Source: JBGPQJ01 sp963709295 (lineage in GTDB: Bacteria > Chloroflexota > Anaerolineae > Anaerolineales > Villigracilaceae). From it: DNA of 64,000 nt. The DNA lies in assembly GCA_963709295.1 (NCBI GenBank), contig CAVPVW010000003.1, positions 806,001 through 870,000 of the forward strand, written 5' to 3'. Below the pieces are notes generated by a model, which saw only the letters and a list, made by a program, of their open reading frames with translations, searched no databases and was not told the origin of the DNA. Below are positions 1-8,342 of the stretch, one piece after another. Position 1 is the first letter of the stretch, and each line of letters opens with the position of its first letter. The position numbers and the translations under genes are program-made.

Positions 1-778
1 CCTGATACTTGTGGACCTCTTCCGCTTTTCTGTAACGTTCCGGGTCGCCCATCGAATGTCCGCGGTAACGGTAGGTCACAATTTCGAGCAGGTAAGGTTT
101 CTTCTCTTCACGGACGTGTTCGATGGCTTTGTGAGCCGCAGCGTGGACTTTCAAAACATCCATTCCATCAACGCGCTCGTTGCCCATCCCATATCCTTCG
201 GCTTTTTGGCGGATCTCCGAAACGGCAGAAGCACGATCCACAGCCGTCCCCATGCCGTAGAGATTATTCTCGCAAACCCAAAGGACCGGCAAATTCCACA
301 CCTTGGACAAATTCAATGCCTCGTGAAAATACCCGATGTTGGTCGCGCCGTCGCCGAACATGCAGATGGTGACGCTGTCATTGCCGGCATACTGGTCCCC
401 GATGGCAAACCCTGCCGCGATGGGAAGATGCCCGCCCACAATGGCGTGACCACCCCACATATTTTTAGTGGTGTCCGCCATGTGCATTGAACCGCCTTTT
501 CCCTTAGACATGCCGGTGGATTTACCCAGAAGCTCAGCCATGACTTCATTGGCCGAGATGCCGCAGTTCAAAGCGACGCCGTGATCGCGATATGCTGTGA
601 TGACGCGGTCTTGGGGTTTTCGGGCAGCGATCAGACCTGTGGACACGGCTTCCTGCCCGATATATAAATGCATGAATCCGCCAATTTTCCCGGCCTGATA
701 CAACTCAGCTCCGCGCTCTTCCACACGACGGATGAGCACCATCTCGTAATACAATTGAAGTTGTTTTTCTTTATCCAT
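1..778 (-). CDS. pdhA: Pyruvate dehydrogenase E1 component, alpha subunit (3' end cut by window edge)
   Basis: Decarboxylating alpha subunit of a 2-oxoacid (probably pyruvate) dehydrogenase, thiamine-diphosphate dependent, feeding acetyl-CoA formation in the cytoplasm. Reading from 778 on the minus strand gives MDKEKQLQLYYEMVLIRRVE, then a typical E1-alpha body: YIGQEAVSTG, GKGGSMHM, the ThDP motif GDGATNIGYFHEALN followed by CEN about 25 residues later, and the phosphorylation-loop-like segment YRYRGHSMGDPERYR at the window edge. The frame is open throughout. The start follows a CTGGAG ribosome site. About 259 residues are visible of roughly 320-330 expected; the C-terminus, and presumably the E1-beta gene, lie outside. 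A branched-chain 2-oxoacid or acetoin dehydrogenase alpha subunit cannot be excluded from this fragment. Confidence 0.88.
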   Translation of the reverse strand, partial: MDKEKQLQLYYEMVLIRRVEERGAELYQAGKIGGFMHLYIGQEAVSTGLIAARKPQDRVITAYRDHGVALNCGISANEVMAELLGKSTGMSKGKGGSMHMADTTKNMWGGHAIVGGHLPIAAGFAIGDQYAGNDSVTICMFGDGATNIGYFHEALNLSKVWNLPVLWVCENNLYGMGTAVDRASAVSEIRQKAEGYGMGNERVDGMDVLKVHAAAHKAIEHVREEKKPYLLEIVTYRYRGHSMGDPERYRKAEEVHKYQ

Positions 779-856
779 GGAAACTCCAGAGAAAATCAGG
801 TCTATGCGAAAGGCATATCCCGGTCCAAAATTAATGTTTTTATACCGCGAAGTGGA

Positions 857-885
857 ATTATATCCTAAAATATCCGAATTATGCT
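857..885 (-). promoter_or_regulatory. Possible promoter of the E1-alpha gene
   Basis: A perfect TATAAT lies on the minus strand at 862-857, about 80 bases upstream of the E1-alpha start. The -35 region (TAGCAT, 18-base spacing) is poor. The surrounding gap is very A+T rich. This is a weak prediction. Confidence 0.3.
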
Positions 886-955
886 ATTTTTTATGGTGAT
901 TATATAAAAAATTTAACTTTAAAAAATCAATGAAATCCAAACATCTTCAACAATG

Positions 956-988
956 AAAAAGGCCCGAAAGATGAGAATCTTTCGGGTC
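956..988 (-). terminator. Intrinsic terminator of the AOR operon
   Basis: Ten-base stem CCCGAAAGAT / ATCTTTCGGG (977-986 with 963-972, loop TCTC) followed on the minus strand by CC and five T. It lies 13 bases after the stop of the ThiS/MoaD-like gene and closes the ferredoxin-AOR-carrier operon. Confidence 0.85.
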
Positions 989-1000
989 TTCTAAATTCGA

Positions 1001-1225
1001 CTACCCCCCGCCAATGACTGCCATTATCCTGACGTTATCACCATCCTTGAGGATGATCTCCTTATCCGTCTGGTGGACTTCATTCACCACGACCAGTGCA
1101 ACCAGTTCCGGCGGAATCCCTGCTGCCTGCAACGTATCGCGGATCGACATCCCAGCGGGCAACGAAAGAGAATCACCCTCAATATAAGTTTTTAAATGGC
1201 CGACGGGACGCAAAGTCACGGGCAT
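1001..1225 (-). CDS. MoaD/ThiS-family ubiquitin-like sulfur carrier
   Basis: 74-residue beta-grasp carrier protein ending in VIGGG, the C-terminal diglycine that is adenylated and thiocarboxylated in MoaD/ThiS proteins. The start MPVTLRPVG is one base after the AOR stop codon (TGA-C-ATG), so the two genes are translationally coupled; an in-frame extension upstream would overlap AOR and is rejected. Its place in an AOR operon suggests it supplies dithiolene sulfur for the tungstopterin cofactor of AOR (inference). A thiamine role is less likely because no thi genes are near. Confidence 0.85.
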   Translation of the reverse strand: MPVTLRPVGHLKTYIEGDSLSLPAGMSIRDTLQAAGIPPELVALVVVNEVHQTDKEIILKDGDNVRIMAVIGGG

Positions 1226-1226
1226 G

Positions 1227-3053
1227 TCAAACAGCGAACTCCACCAGCCTGAGTTTTTCAAGTGTCTCTTTTTTAGGATGTCCTTGTGAATCCCAGCCGC
1301 GTTGTTCATAATACATGTCGAGCAGTTTTTGAACATCCTCGGGCTTGGTGATCTGCCCGGCTGTCGCACCAGAGGTCGGTGCTTCTGTATAAAACCGAGG
1401 AGACGGCTGATCCCATGATCGGTCAAACCCGTCCACTTCACGCATCCAGTACAGGCGGGTCAAATTCCAGATCCGTTCGCCCGTTTTTTCGAGATCTTCC
1501 CAGGTGCGCTTGATTCCGGTCATCGCCTCGAGCAGTGGAACATAAAGGTCCCTGTCGATTCCCAGTTCCACCCACTGCAAACGGCACCCGCCAAGGACGT
1601 CGAACATGGGACGGAAATTTTGGAGCCAGATGACCCTGGCTACTTTTTCAGGAACCACCTTTTCACGTCCAACCTGCAGATCATAGGTGATTGCCCAGGC
1701 TCGATTGTGGTGCGCGCCAACATCGCAGGTCATGTAAGAGATGAGCATGGCCGTCGCATTGTGGATGGCGTAGGCGGATTGCTCCATGCCCTTTACCTGA
1801 ATGGCATAATCCTGCGTGCCTTTGCCGACTTTCAATGCAGCTCGTTTCGTGCCTTCAGAAAGCAGTGCTCCTAATTTTCCTTCACGCGCAGCGATTTTCT
1901 TGATCGCTGCAAAAACAGCTTCGACATTGCCGAATTTGAGATCCAACCCGTCTGTATCTTCCTTGGTCAACACCCCTTTTTCATAGGCTTCCATCGCCCA
2001 CGCGATGCAGCCACCGGCTGAGATGGAATCGATGCCCAGGTCGTCACAGAGTAAATTGGCCTGAGCAACATCCTGGATATCCGATATTCCGACATCCGCA
2101 CCGAGCATGCCGATTGTCTCATACTCAGGTCCTTCAACCTGCGTTCCATAACGCTTCATGTTGCTGTATTTTCCGCACGGGCACGGGCATCCGAAACACC
2201 CCTTGTCCGTAATGACGATCTGCTCGCGCATGACCGGTCCATAGAGAGTCTTACCACCCTCGAAAGAACCAGCTGAGAAATTCCGTGTGGGAAAGGCACC
2301 AACCTCATCGCACCATGAGACTACGATGGTCGTGCCATAACGTGTCCAATCCTTCAAATTATCCGCAGACTTGCATGCTTTGTAGAGTGCCATGCCGGCT
2401 TGTCGGTAAGCATCAGGATCTGCCACAGGGACTGAGCCCGTGCCGTGCAGGACGATGGCTTTGAGCTTTTTACTGCCCATGACTGCACCCACACCGCCGC
2501 GCCCAGCCTGGCGACCGTAATCATGATTGATACACGCATACAGTACCTGGTTTTCGCCTCCCGGACCGATCGCAGCGATCTGGAAAGGTTCACCATAACG
2601 TTTCTTTAGCTCCACTTCCGTATCGATTGCGCCCTTCCCCCACAATCCGGACGCATCGCGCAACTCTACCTTCCCGTCATCGATGAACAGGTAGACCGGT
2701 TTGGAGCTCTGTCCTTCAAGGATCATGGTGTCAATGCCGGCATATTTCATTTCCGCCGTGAAATGCCCGCCCATCGAGGCGTCCGCGTAACCACCCGTGA
2801 GTGGTGACTTGCAAGTCCAATCGCATTTTCCGCCACCGGGAGCCAGCATGCCTGAAAGCGGACCGGTTGACACGATAAGCTTGTTTTCAGGACCAAGCGG
2901 GTCAGCATGGACAGGTACTTCCTTCGTGAGGAAATAAATGCCAAAGCCGCGTCCCCCGATGAAATCGCGAGCAAGCTCAGGGGAGGTAGGCTCGCGTGAA
3001 ATTTTTCCCGTCGTCAGATTTACACGTAAAATACTTCCACCATATCCATTCAT
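1227..3053 (-). CDS. aor: Tungsten-dependent aldehyde:ferredoxin oxidoreductase (AOR)
   Basis: 608 residues, the usual AOR length. The family oxidises aldehydes to carboxylic acids (or reduces acids) using a bis-tungstopterin and one [4Fe-4S] cluster, passing electrons to ferredoxin. Visible features are the N-terminal domain MNGYGGSILRVNLTTGKIS, the GGRGFG segment near residue 33, the CxxCxxxC cluster motif (C286, C289, C293 in KGCFGCPCPCGKY), the EGPEYET segment that follows it, and a later Cys in FDVLGGC that could be the fourth ligand. It is downstream of a four-cluster ferredoxin (9-base gap) and coupled to a MoaD-like carrier. The substrate cannot be read from sequence. The gene indicates an anaerobic or microaerobic lifestyle. 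Confidence 0.93.
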   Translation of the reverse strand: MNGYGGSILRVNLTTGKISREPTSPELARDFIGGRGFGIYFLTKEVPVHADPLGPENKLIVSTGPLSGMLAPGGGKCDWTCKSPLTGGYADASMGGHFTAEMKYAGIDTMILEGQSSKPVYLFIDDGKVELRDASGLWGKGAIDTEVELKKRYGEPFQIAAIGPGGENQVLYACINHDYGRQAGRGGVGAVMGSKKLKAIVLHGTGSVPVADPDAYRQAGMALYKACKSADNLKDWTRYGTTIVVSWCDEVGAFPTRNFSAGSFEGGKTLYGPVMREQIVITDKGCFGCPCPCGKYSNMKRYGTQVEGPEYETIGMLGADVGISDIQDVAQANLLCDDLGIDSISAGGCIAWAMEAYEKGVLTKEDTDGLDLKFGNVEAVFAAIKKIAAREGKLGALLSEGTKRAALKVGKGTQDYAIQVKGMEQSAYAIHNATAMLISYMTCDVGAHHNRAWAITYDLQVGREKVVPEKVARVIWLQNFRPMFDVLGGCRLQWVELGIDRDLYVPLLEAMTGIKRTWEDLEKTGERIWNLTRLYWMREVDGFDRSWDQPSPRFYTEAPTSGATAGQITKPEDVQKLLDMYYEQRGWDSQGHPKKETLEKLRLVEFAV

Positions 3054-3062
3054 CGCTGCCTC

Positions 3063-3467
3063 CTAAACCTTTTCTTTTTCCGCTATCCAAAGAGCGCTTG
3101 TCCCGCAAACCTCCACGCAATCACCGCACAAATCGCATTCCCAGGCAGTATTGGGGACTAGGTTGGCGTCCATGAACATGACGCCTTCCGGGCAGACGGG
3201 GACACACGCTTCACACATGATGCAGTCTTCCTGGACGACAAAATAAACGCCCCGCTCGTCCTGCTTGATGCACTCTGCAGGGCAAACCTGGGCGCATTCC
3301 CCGCATTGGGTGCACACTTTGACGTTGTAGACACCCGGCGCAGGGAAATGCGGCTCGATGATCAACGCCGCCTTTTTGGGGTTGGTCTCGCCAAATAAAT
3401 GTAACGAACAAGCCACACGGCAGGCATTACAGCCTGAACATTTGGAGCTGTCAGCATAAAGTCGCAT
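3063..3467 (-). CDS. Polyferredoxin electron-transfer subunit of AOR
   Basis: 134-residue iron-sulfur protein with four Cys sets: CSGCNACRVAC at residues 10-20, CTQCGECAQVCP near 52, CIMCEACVPVCP near 82 and CDLCGDCVEVC near 110. This layout matches HycB/CooF/AorB-type 4Fe-4S subunits. Being first in the operon, it is probably the direct electron acceptor or donor of the downstream AOR. The start at 3467 follows an AGGAG site. Confidence 0.9.
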   Translation of the reverse strand: MRLYADSSKCSGCNACRVACSLHLFGETNPKKAALIIEPHFPAPGVYNVKVCTQCGECAQVCPAECIKQDERGVYFVVQEDCIMCEACVPVCPEGVMFMDANLVPNTAWECDLCGDCVEVCGTSALWIAEKEKV

Positions 3468-3574
3468 GGTTCTCTCCTTTGATTATTTGTCAGAATCCAT
3501 ATTCAGGTTACTCCATCTTTTGGCGGCAGGGTAGAGACATACGTCCTAAAATCCAAGTACAGGTGTCTTAATGT

Positions 3575-3603
3575 CAAAATCTCCCAAATATTGGGAGATT
3601 TTG
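3575..3603 (-). terminator. Perfect 12-bp hairpin downstream of the 59-aa gene
   Basis: CAAAATCTCCCA (3575-3586) and TGGGAGATTTTG (3592-3603) form a perfect stem around AATAT. It lies 50 bases past the stop of the small membrane protein gene. The T-rich foot of the stem could act in termination, but no long T tract follows. Confidence 0.55.
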
Positions 3604-3653
3604 GAATTTAAGCAAAATTTGAGGTCATTAATACAGGTTGGGGCAATTACCTC

Positions 3654-3833
3654 TTAGTGGTGTTCCCCGTGCTCGACATGGGCTTGCACAGGTTCTTCTT
3701 CCGCAGGAAGTCGTTTGCTTGCCCACCACCCAAGGAAAACCATGCCAAGAAATGCTCCAAGAACGACCCAAATGAGCCAGGAAATATCCGGTCCAGTTGT
3801 CCCGCCTTCTTCAAGCAGCTTGATCGCCAGCAT
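3654..3833 (-). CDS. 59-aa single-span membrane protein
   Basis: Short gene with a strong Shine-Dalgarno (GGAGGG, 7-8 bases before ATG) and a well-formed protein: MLAIKLLEEGG, a hydrophobic span at about residues 17-37 (ISWLIWVVLGAFLGMVFLGWW), then a basic-acidic tail with a His-rich end (HVEHGEHH). The His-rich C-terminus could bind metal, but no function is known to me. It stands alone, divergent from the YbaK gene. Confidence 0.65.
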   Translation of the reverse strand: MLAIKLLEEGGTTGPDISWLIWVVLGAFLGMVFLGWWASKRLPAEEEPVQAHVEHGEHH

Positions 3834-3932
3834 TTTGTCTGCCCTCCATTTTTAGGATGGTCCAACTATAAAGTATCTGTTTGGAAATGTCAAAGGATTT
3901 CCAATCGGTCGCAATTACAGTATAGTTGACGC

Positions 3933-4412
3933 ATGTCCGACGCCACTCCCGTCTCCCTAGCCTTGGCCGAAATGGGCATCCCTCATCGCGAATTCCGACA
4001 TCCGGGTCCCGTTCGCTCGTTGGAGCAAGCCGCAAAGGAACGGGGGCAGACTCCTGGCCAGGTCGTCAGAAGCATCGTTTTTCGAATTGGAAAAGGAGAA
4101 TTCGTGATGGTCCTCGTGGCAGGACCAAGTCAGATTTCTTGGCCGGACCTTCGTGCGCACCTGAACCAATCCAGGTTGACCATGGCCAGTAACGAAGAAG
4201 TCCTGTCTGCAACGGGATACCTCCCCGGGGCTGTATCTCCCTTTGGACTTCCTTCCCCACTGCGAATCCTGGCAGACAAGGACGTTTTCGTGCCGGAGGA
4301 GATTTCCATCGGCTCGGGAGTACGTGGAATTTCAATTATTATGAACTCCTCCGACTTGAAAAAAGCCTTGGGAGATGTAGAAATTGACAGGTTCGTCCCT
4401 CCCCAGTTCTGA
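3933..4412 (+). CDS. YbaK/ProX-type aminoacyl-tRNA deacylase
   Basis: 159 residues with the YbaK/EbsC fold: an N-terminal helix (SLALAEMGIPHREFRHP), QVVRSIVFRIG where YbaK has its nucleophile-stabilising Lys, then VLVAG, the L.A..EV segment and TGYLPGAVSPFGLP, the conserved substrate-loop motif of the family. Family members hydrolyse mischarged tRNAs such as Cys-tRNA(Pro). The conserved Lys of the first strand appears to be Arg (VVRSIVF), which could affect activity or specificity. It is monocistronic, with 87 bases before the next gene. Confidence 0.85.
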   Translation: MSDATPVSLALAEMGIPHREFRHPGPVRSLEQAAKERGQTPGQVVRSIVFRIGKGEFVMVLVAGPSQISWPDLRAHLNQSRLTMASNEEVLSATGYLPGAVSPFGLPSPLRILADKDVFVPEEISIGSGVRGISIIMNSSDLKKALGDVEIDRFVPPQF

Positions 4413-4499
4413 CTTACTGGACTCTTTATTACCGGGTTCATGAGTAAACGCATGGTCGAGTTGTTATAATCAAGCTCAATCGCTGTTTTGGAGAATGGC

Positions 4500-5405
4500 A
4501 TGAAAAAAACTATTATTGTGATATTAAAAGGGTTGGCGATAGTACTTGGGATTTTTTTGTTGACAATCCTAATTTCTGCTTTTCTCGGCAGGCAGGTTCC
4601 TCCCCATTCATATTATAAAGATGCGCCGGTCCCTCTCGTCATAGCCCATCAGGGTGGAGACGATGTCCGCCCTGGCGACACTCTGCCTGCATTTAAGCAC
4701 GCCGTGGAGATTGGTGCGGATGTGCTTGAGATGGATGCCCATATCACCAAGGATGGGCATATCGTTTTGATGCACGATGAGCGGGTCGATCGAACCACGG
4801 ATGGGACTGGATCGATCGAAGAAATGGCTCTCGAAGAGTTAAAAAAGCTGGATGCAGCCTACAATTGGACGCTGGATAACGGGGAAACATATCCTTACCG
4901 CGGACAGGGCGTCACAGTGCCCACTCTCGAGGAATTGTTCCAGAAATTCCCTCAAATGCGCTACGTGATCGAAATCAAGAAATCGCAAATCCCCATTGAC
5001 AAACCGTTGTGCGATCTCATCAGAAAGCATGGCATGCAAAACAAGGTCATGGTGGCCTCTTTTCATGATGAAGCAATGGCAAATTTCCGCGCGACATGCC
5101 CGGAGGTGGCCACATCAGGTTCAAGGAGTGAAGTTACGCCTTTTGTATTGCTTAGCAAGTTGTATTGGACCGGTTTCCTGAGATTCCCGCAATTCCAATC
5201 CCTGCAAGTGCCTTATGAAACCAGCGAATCCTATGGGATTCCAATCATGACTCAGCGGTTCATTGAACAAGCCCATACCCGCAATGTCCGAATCGAACCC
5301 TGGACAGTGGACGATCCAGAGTTGATGAGGAAGTACATCAGCTGGGGTGTGGATGGAATCATCACCGATAATCCGGATCTCATGCTCGAAGTTCTGGACC
5401 GATGA
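4500..5405 (+). CDS. Glycerophosphodiester phosphodiesterase, membrane-anchored
   Basis: 301 residues. An N-terminal transmembrane segment (about residues 6-25) anchors a GDPD TIM barrel facing outward. Catalytic features are AHQGGDD (the usual HRG motif, here HQG), the metal-site stretch EMDAHITKDGHIVLMHDE, then VPTLEEL, IEIKK and VDGIITDNP at the end. It probably hydrolyses glycerophosphodiesters from lipid turnover. ATG at 4500 is preferred over the upstream TTG at 4488 because a GGAG site lies six bases before it. It overlaps the next gene by four bases (ATGA). Confidence 0.9.
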   Translation: MKKTIIVILKGLAIVLGIFLLTILISAFLGRQVPPHSYYKDAPVPLVIAHQGGDDVRPGDTLPAFKHAVEIGADVLEMDAHITKDGHIVLMHDERVDRTTDGTGSIEEMALEELKKLDAAYNWTLDNGETYPYRGQGVTVPTLEELFQKFPQMRYVIEIKKSQIPIDKPLCDLIRKHGMQNKVMVASFHDEAMANFRATCPEVATSGSRSEVTPFVLLSKLYWTGFLRFPQFQSLQVPYETSESYGIPIMTQRFIEQAHTRNVRIEPWTVDDPELMRKYISWGVDGIITDNPDLMLEVLDR

Positions 5406-6892
5406 ACACCTCGTCAAAACCCCGCTCCATCCTGGTCACAGGCGCCACAGGTTATGTTGGCGGCCGGCTGGTGCCTCGCCTGCTCGAGGAGGGTCACGCT
5501 GTGCGCGTCCTTGTCCGCGATCCGGCCAGAATCATCGGCCGGATGTGGGCGGAAAAAGTAGATGTCCGCGAAGGGGACGTCTCGAATTTCGAGTCACTTC
5601 CCAAAATTATGGAAGGGATCGACACGGCATATTACCTGATTCATAGCCTGGCGCAAGGACGCGATTTCATCGAGGCGGAAATCATCGCGGCAAGAAATTT
5701 TGCCAGGGCTGCAAAAGAAGCAGGCGTAAAACACATCATTTTTCTGGGTCAGCTCGGGCAGCCGGTGGAATCCCGACCGGTATCACCTTACCTCCAAGCC
5801 CGTCATCAGACTGGCGAAGCCCTCAAGGAATCCGGAGTTCCTGTCACTGAATTTCGAGTAGGGGTTATCGTGGGCTCAGGCAGCATCACCTTCGAGATGA
5901 TTCGATACCTGACGGAGCGCTGGCCTTTTCTTGTCTGCCCATTGTGGGCGTACACGTTTGGTCAGCCGATTTTCATCACCGATGTGCTGCTCTACCTGAT
6001 CTCTGCATTGGACCTGCCTTTCGAGGGATCGAAAATCATCGAGATTGGCGGACCTGATCAATTAACGTTCACTGAAATGCTGCTGGGGTACTCGATCGAG
6101 CGGGGACTGACACGTTTCATGCTTCCTGTCAGGGTTATGACGCCCGGACTTTCAGCCTATTGGACACGATTAATTACACCAATTTCTGTCAATGTCGCCC
6201 GGCCTCTGATCGAAATGATGGAATCCAATGCGGTAGTATCAGACAATCAGGCAGAAGAATTATTCCCCCAGATCAGACCTTTACCCTATCATAAGGCGGT
6301 TCGCCGTGCGATTCAACGAACGGACCTAAACACCGTTGAAACATCCTGGAGCGATGCTCTCGTCACCAGCATGGGCAAGGTGGGAACCCCGGTATACCTG
6401 GGTAGTACCGAAGGGTTTTTCATTGAACACCGCGAACGGATTGTGCTTGCATCACCGGAAGCGTGTTACCAGGCGTTCACCGGCCTGGGCGGAGATACAG
6501 GCTGGCTGTTTTGGAATTGGACCTGGGCTCTCCGGGGCTGGATGGATGAAGTCGTGGGAGGCGTCGGTCTGCGCCGTGGAAGACGTCATGCCACGGATTT
6601 ACGAGTCGGTGAGGCTGTGGATTTTTGGCGAGTGGAAGCCCTTGAACCGAACCGTCTCATGCGCCTCAGGGCTGAGATGAAAGTCCCCGGCAGAGCATGG
6701 CTGGAATGTCAGGTCAAACCCGTGGACGAAGGCAAGTCGTTGTTGTCGATAAACGCTCTCTTCGAACCGAAAGGCGTAGGAGGTCCCCTTTATTGGTACT
6801 TCTTGTTGATCCCGCATTTATTCATTTTCAGTGGTATGGCCAGGAAGATCGCCGAACGGGCGGAAACGCTGGAAAAAAATAACTCTCTGTGA
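5402..6892 (+). CDS. NAD(P)-binding SDR protein with C-terminal DUF2867 domain
   Basis: 496 residues in two parts. Residues 8-300 are an atypical short-chain dehydrogenase/NmrA-like Rossmann domain with ILVTGATGYVGGRLVPRLL and a YLIHSL segment. Residues about 325-490 (from VYLGSTEGFFIEHRERIVLAS) are a DUF2867/SRPBCC-like domain ending WYFLLIPHLFIFSGMARKI. The two-domain arrangement is common in environmental bacteria, and its substrate is unknown. It is translationally coupled to the phosphodiesterase. Its stop codon lies in the loop of the following terminator hairpin. Confidence 0.85.
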   Translation: MNTSSKPRSILVTGATGYVGGRLVPRLLEEGHAVRVLVRDPARIIGRMWAEKVDVREGDVSNFESLPKIMEGIDTAYYLIHSLAQGRDFIEAEIIAARNFARAAKEAGVKHIIFLGQLGQPVESRPVSPYLQARHQTGEALKESGVPVTEFRVGVIVGSGSITFEMIRYLTERWPFLVCPLWAYTFGQPIFITDVLLYLISALDLPFEGSKIIEIGGPDQLTFTEMLLGYSIERGLTRFMLPVRVMTPGLSAYWTRLITPISVNVARPLIEMMESNAVVSDNQAEELFPQIRPLPYHKAVRRAIQRTDLNTVETSWSDALVTSMGKVGTPVYLGSTEGFFIEHRERIVLASPEACYQAFTGLGGDTGWLFWNWTWALRGWMDEVVGGVGLRRGRRHATDLRVGEAVDFWRVEALEPNRLMRLRAEMKVPGRAWLECQVKPVDEGKSLLSINALFEPKGVGGPLYWYFLLIPHLFIFSGMARKIAERAETLEKNNSL

Positions 6893-6909
6893 ACCAGAGA
6901 GTTATTTTT
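6878..6909. terminator. Bidirectional terminator between the SDR gene and tatA
   Basis: AATAACTCTCT (6878-6888) pairs with AGAGAGTTATT (6896-6906), flanked by A-rich and T-rich runs on both sides, so it works in both directions for the convergent genes. Confidence 0.88.
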
Positions 6910-6913
6910 AAGT

Positions 6914-7123
6914 CTACTTTTCTTCTGTTGGAGGTTTGGGCTCTTCGTCTTTATTTTCTTTAGTTTCTTTAGTTTCCTTATCATCCTTGGTCAAATTATC
7001 CCTGAATGATTTAATACCCTTGCCGATCTCGCCAGCCACCTTGCTTAATCGGCTGGGACCGAAAAGTAACAGGACGATCACCAGAATTATGATTAACTCA
7101 ACAGGTCCAAGTCGGGTAAACAT
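6914..7123 (-). CDS. tatA: Sec-independent translocase subunit TatA/E
   Basis: 69 residues: short periplasmic N-terminus (MFTRLGP), one transmembrane helix ELIIILVIVLLLFGPSRL with the conserved FGP hinge, an amphipathic helix (KVAGEIGKGIKSFRD) and a charged tail. This forms the Tat translocation pore for folded proteins. A client is visible in the window: the DUF362 protein at 33126 has a twin-arginine signal. ATG at 7123 with GAGGAG seven bases upstream is preferred over the adjacent TTG. No tatC is near. Confidence 0.93.
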   Translation of the reverse strand: MFTRLGPVELIIILVIVLLLFGPSRLSKVAGEIGKGIKSFRDNLTKDDKETKETKENKDEEPKPPTEEK

Positions 7124-7193
7124 CAAACTCTCCTCAAATCTTGATCTTTAGCGTCACAATCAAATTTACCATAATCCGCAGGATTTGTGCATC

Positions 7194-8300
7194 TTAATCC
7201 AATTCCTTCCGATTAAGAAGCCCCTCCACTCGACGAACGGTACGGCGGACAAACGAACGGAACCTGGCGAAGGTCTTTTCACGCTTCAGGTTGGGCTTGC
7301 GTTCCACCGGTAATGGACCTGTCCAGGTAATAGCTGCTGCTCCCCATGTGAGGCCTGCGCCGAATCCGACCATGACGATCTTGTCGCCGCGCTTTAACTT
7401 ACCCTGCTCTGCCGCTTCTACAGCGGCCATCGGGATGGAGGCTGTGGAGGTATTCCCGTATTTATCCAAATTCACCATGAACTTATCCATGGGCAGGTGA
7501 AGTCCTCTGGCAGCAGCTTCAATGATCCGGAGATTCGCCTGGTGAGGAATAACGAGATCGAGTTCCTCCTTTTTCATGCCGGCCAAATCCAGGGCTTCCT
7601 TTGTCGCCGCCACCATGACCTTCGTTGCAAACCTGTAAACTTCCTTGCCATCCATGGAAATATAATGCATGCCTGTGTGGACCGTGAAATCACTAGCGGG
7701 GTGCCTTGCGCCCCCGGCAGGCAGAGTTAACAAGTCCCCGCCGGAGCCGTCGGAATGCATGACTGCCGAAAGAACACCACCCGGTTCTTCACTGGCTTGA
7801 AGAACAAATGCCCCGGAACCATCACCAAACAATATACAGGTGTTCCGGTCTTTCCAATTGACAAATCGTGATAACGTTTCAGTGCCAATGACCAGTGCTG
7901 ACTTGATTGCCCCGGAACGTATGGCTTGCGATGCCATGTTTACTGCGTAAATGAATCCCGAGCAGGCAGCGAGCAAGTCAAAAGCACCCGCTTTATCCGC
8001 ACCGATGGCGTCCTGAATTAGACAGGCAGTGGCAGGGAAAATATGCTCCGGCGTGGACGTTGCACAAATGACTAAATCAAGCGACCGGGGAGATAGTCCT
8101 GCCATCTCGAGGGCTTTTAATGATGCGTCCGCACCCAGCGTAGACGGATACTGTCCTTCCCGGGCTATTCTTCGCTCGCGAATACCAGTCCGTTCACGAA
8201 TCCAAGCATCGTTGGTATCAACCACTTTGCTAAGGTCATTGTTCGTCAACACCTTTTCGGGGACAGACATCCCCCATCCGGTGATATGTGCATAAGGCAT
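7194..8300 (-). CDS. fabH: 3-oxoacyl-[acyl-carrier-protein] synthase III
   Basis: Initiates fatty-acid synthesis by condensing an acyl-CoA with malonyl-ACP. The Cys-His-Asn triad is complete: C113 in LLAACSGF, H253 in VIPHQANLR, N283 in YGNTSTASIP. 368 residues is about 40 longer than standard FabH; the extra part is a basic C-terminal tail (after ITWTGPLP) with no recognised domain. It is downstream of fabF on the same strand (42-base gap), forming a small fatty-acid operon without acpP or fabD. Confidence 0.94.
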   Translation of the reverse strand: MPYAHITGWGMSVPEKVLTNNDLSKVVDTNDAWIRERTGIRERRIAREGQYPSTLGADASLKALEMAGLSPRSLDLVICATSTPEHIFPATACLIQDAIGADKAGAFDLLAACSGFIYAVNMASQAIRSGAIKSALVIGTETLSRFVNWKDRNTCILFGDGSGAFVLQASEEPGGVLSAVMHSDGSGGDLLTLPAGGARHPASDFTVHTGMHYISMDGKEVYRFATKVMVAATKEALDLAGMKKEELDLVIPHQANLRIIEAAARGLHLPMDKFMVNLDKYGNTSTASIPMAAVEAAEQGKLKRGDKIVMVGFGAGLTWGAAAITWTGPLPVERKPNLKREKTFARFRSFVRRTVRRVEGLLNRKELD

Positions 8301-8342
8301 AGATTCTCCAATATTGTTTTTGCTAAATCACAAACCGATAAC

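Noticed and set aside
1226..1441. N-terminal extension of the ThiS/MoaD-like gene
   Set aside because: Overlaps the AOR 3' end in another frame; the carrier family starts at MPVTL, directly after the AOR stop.
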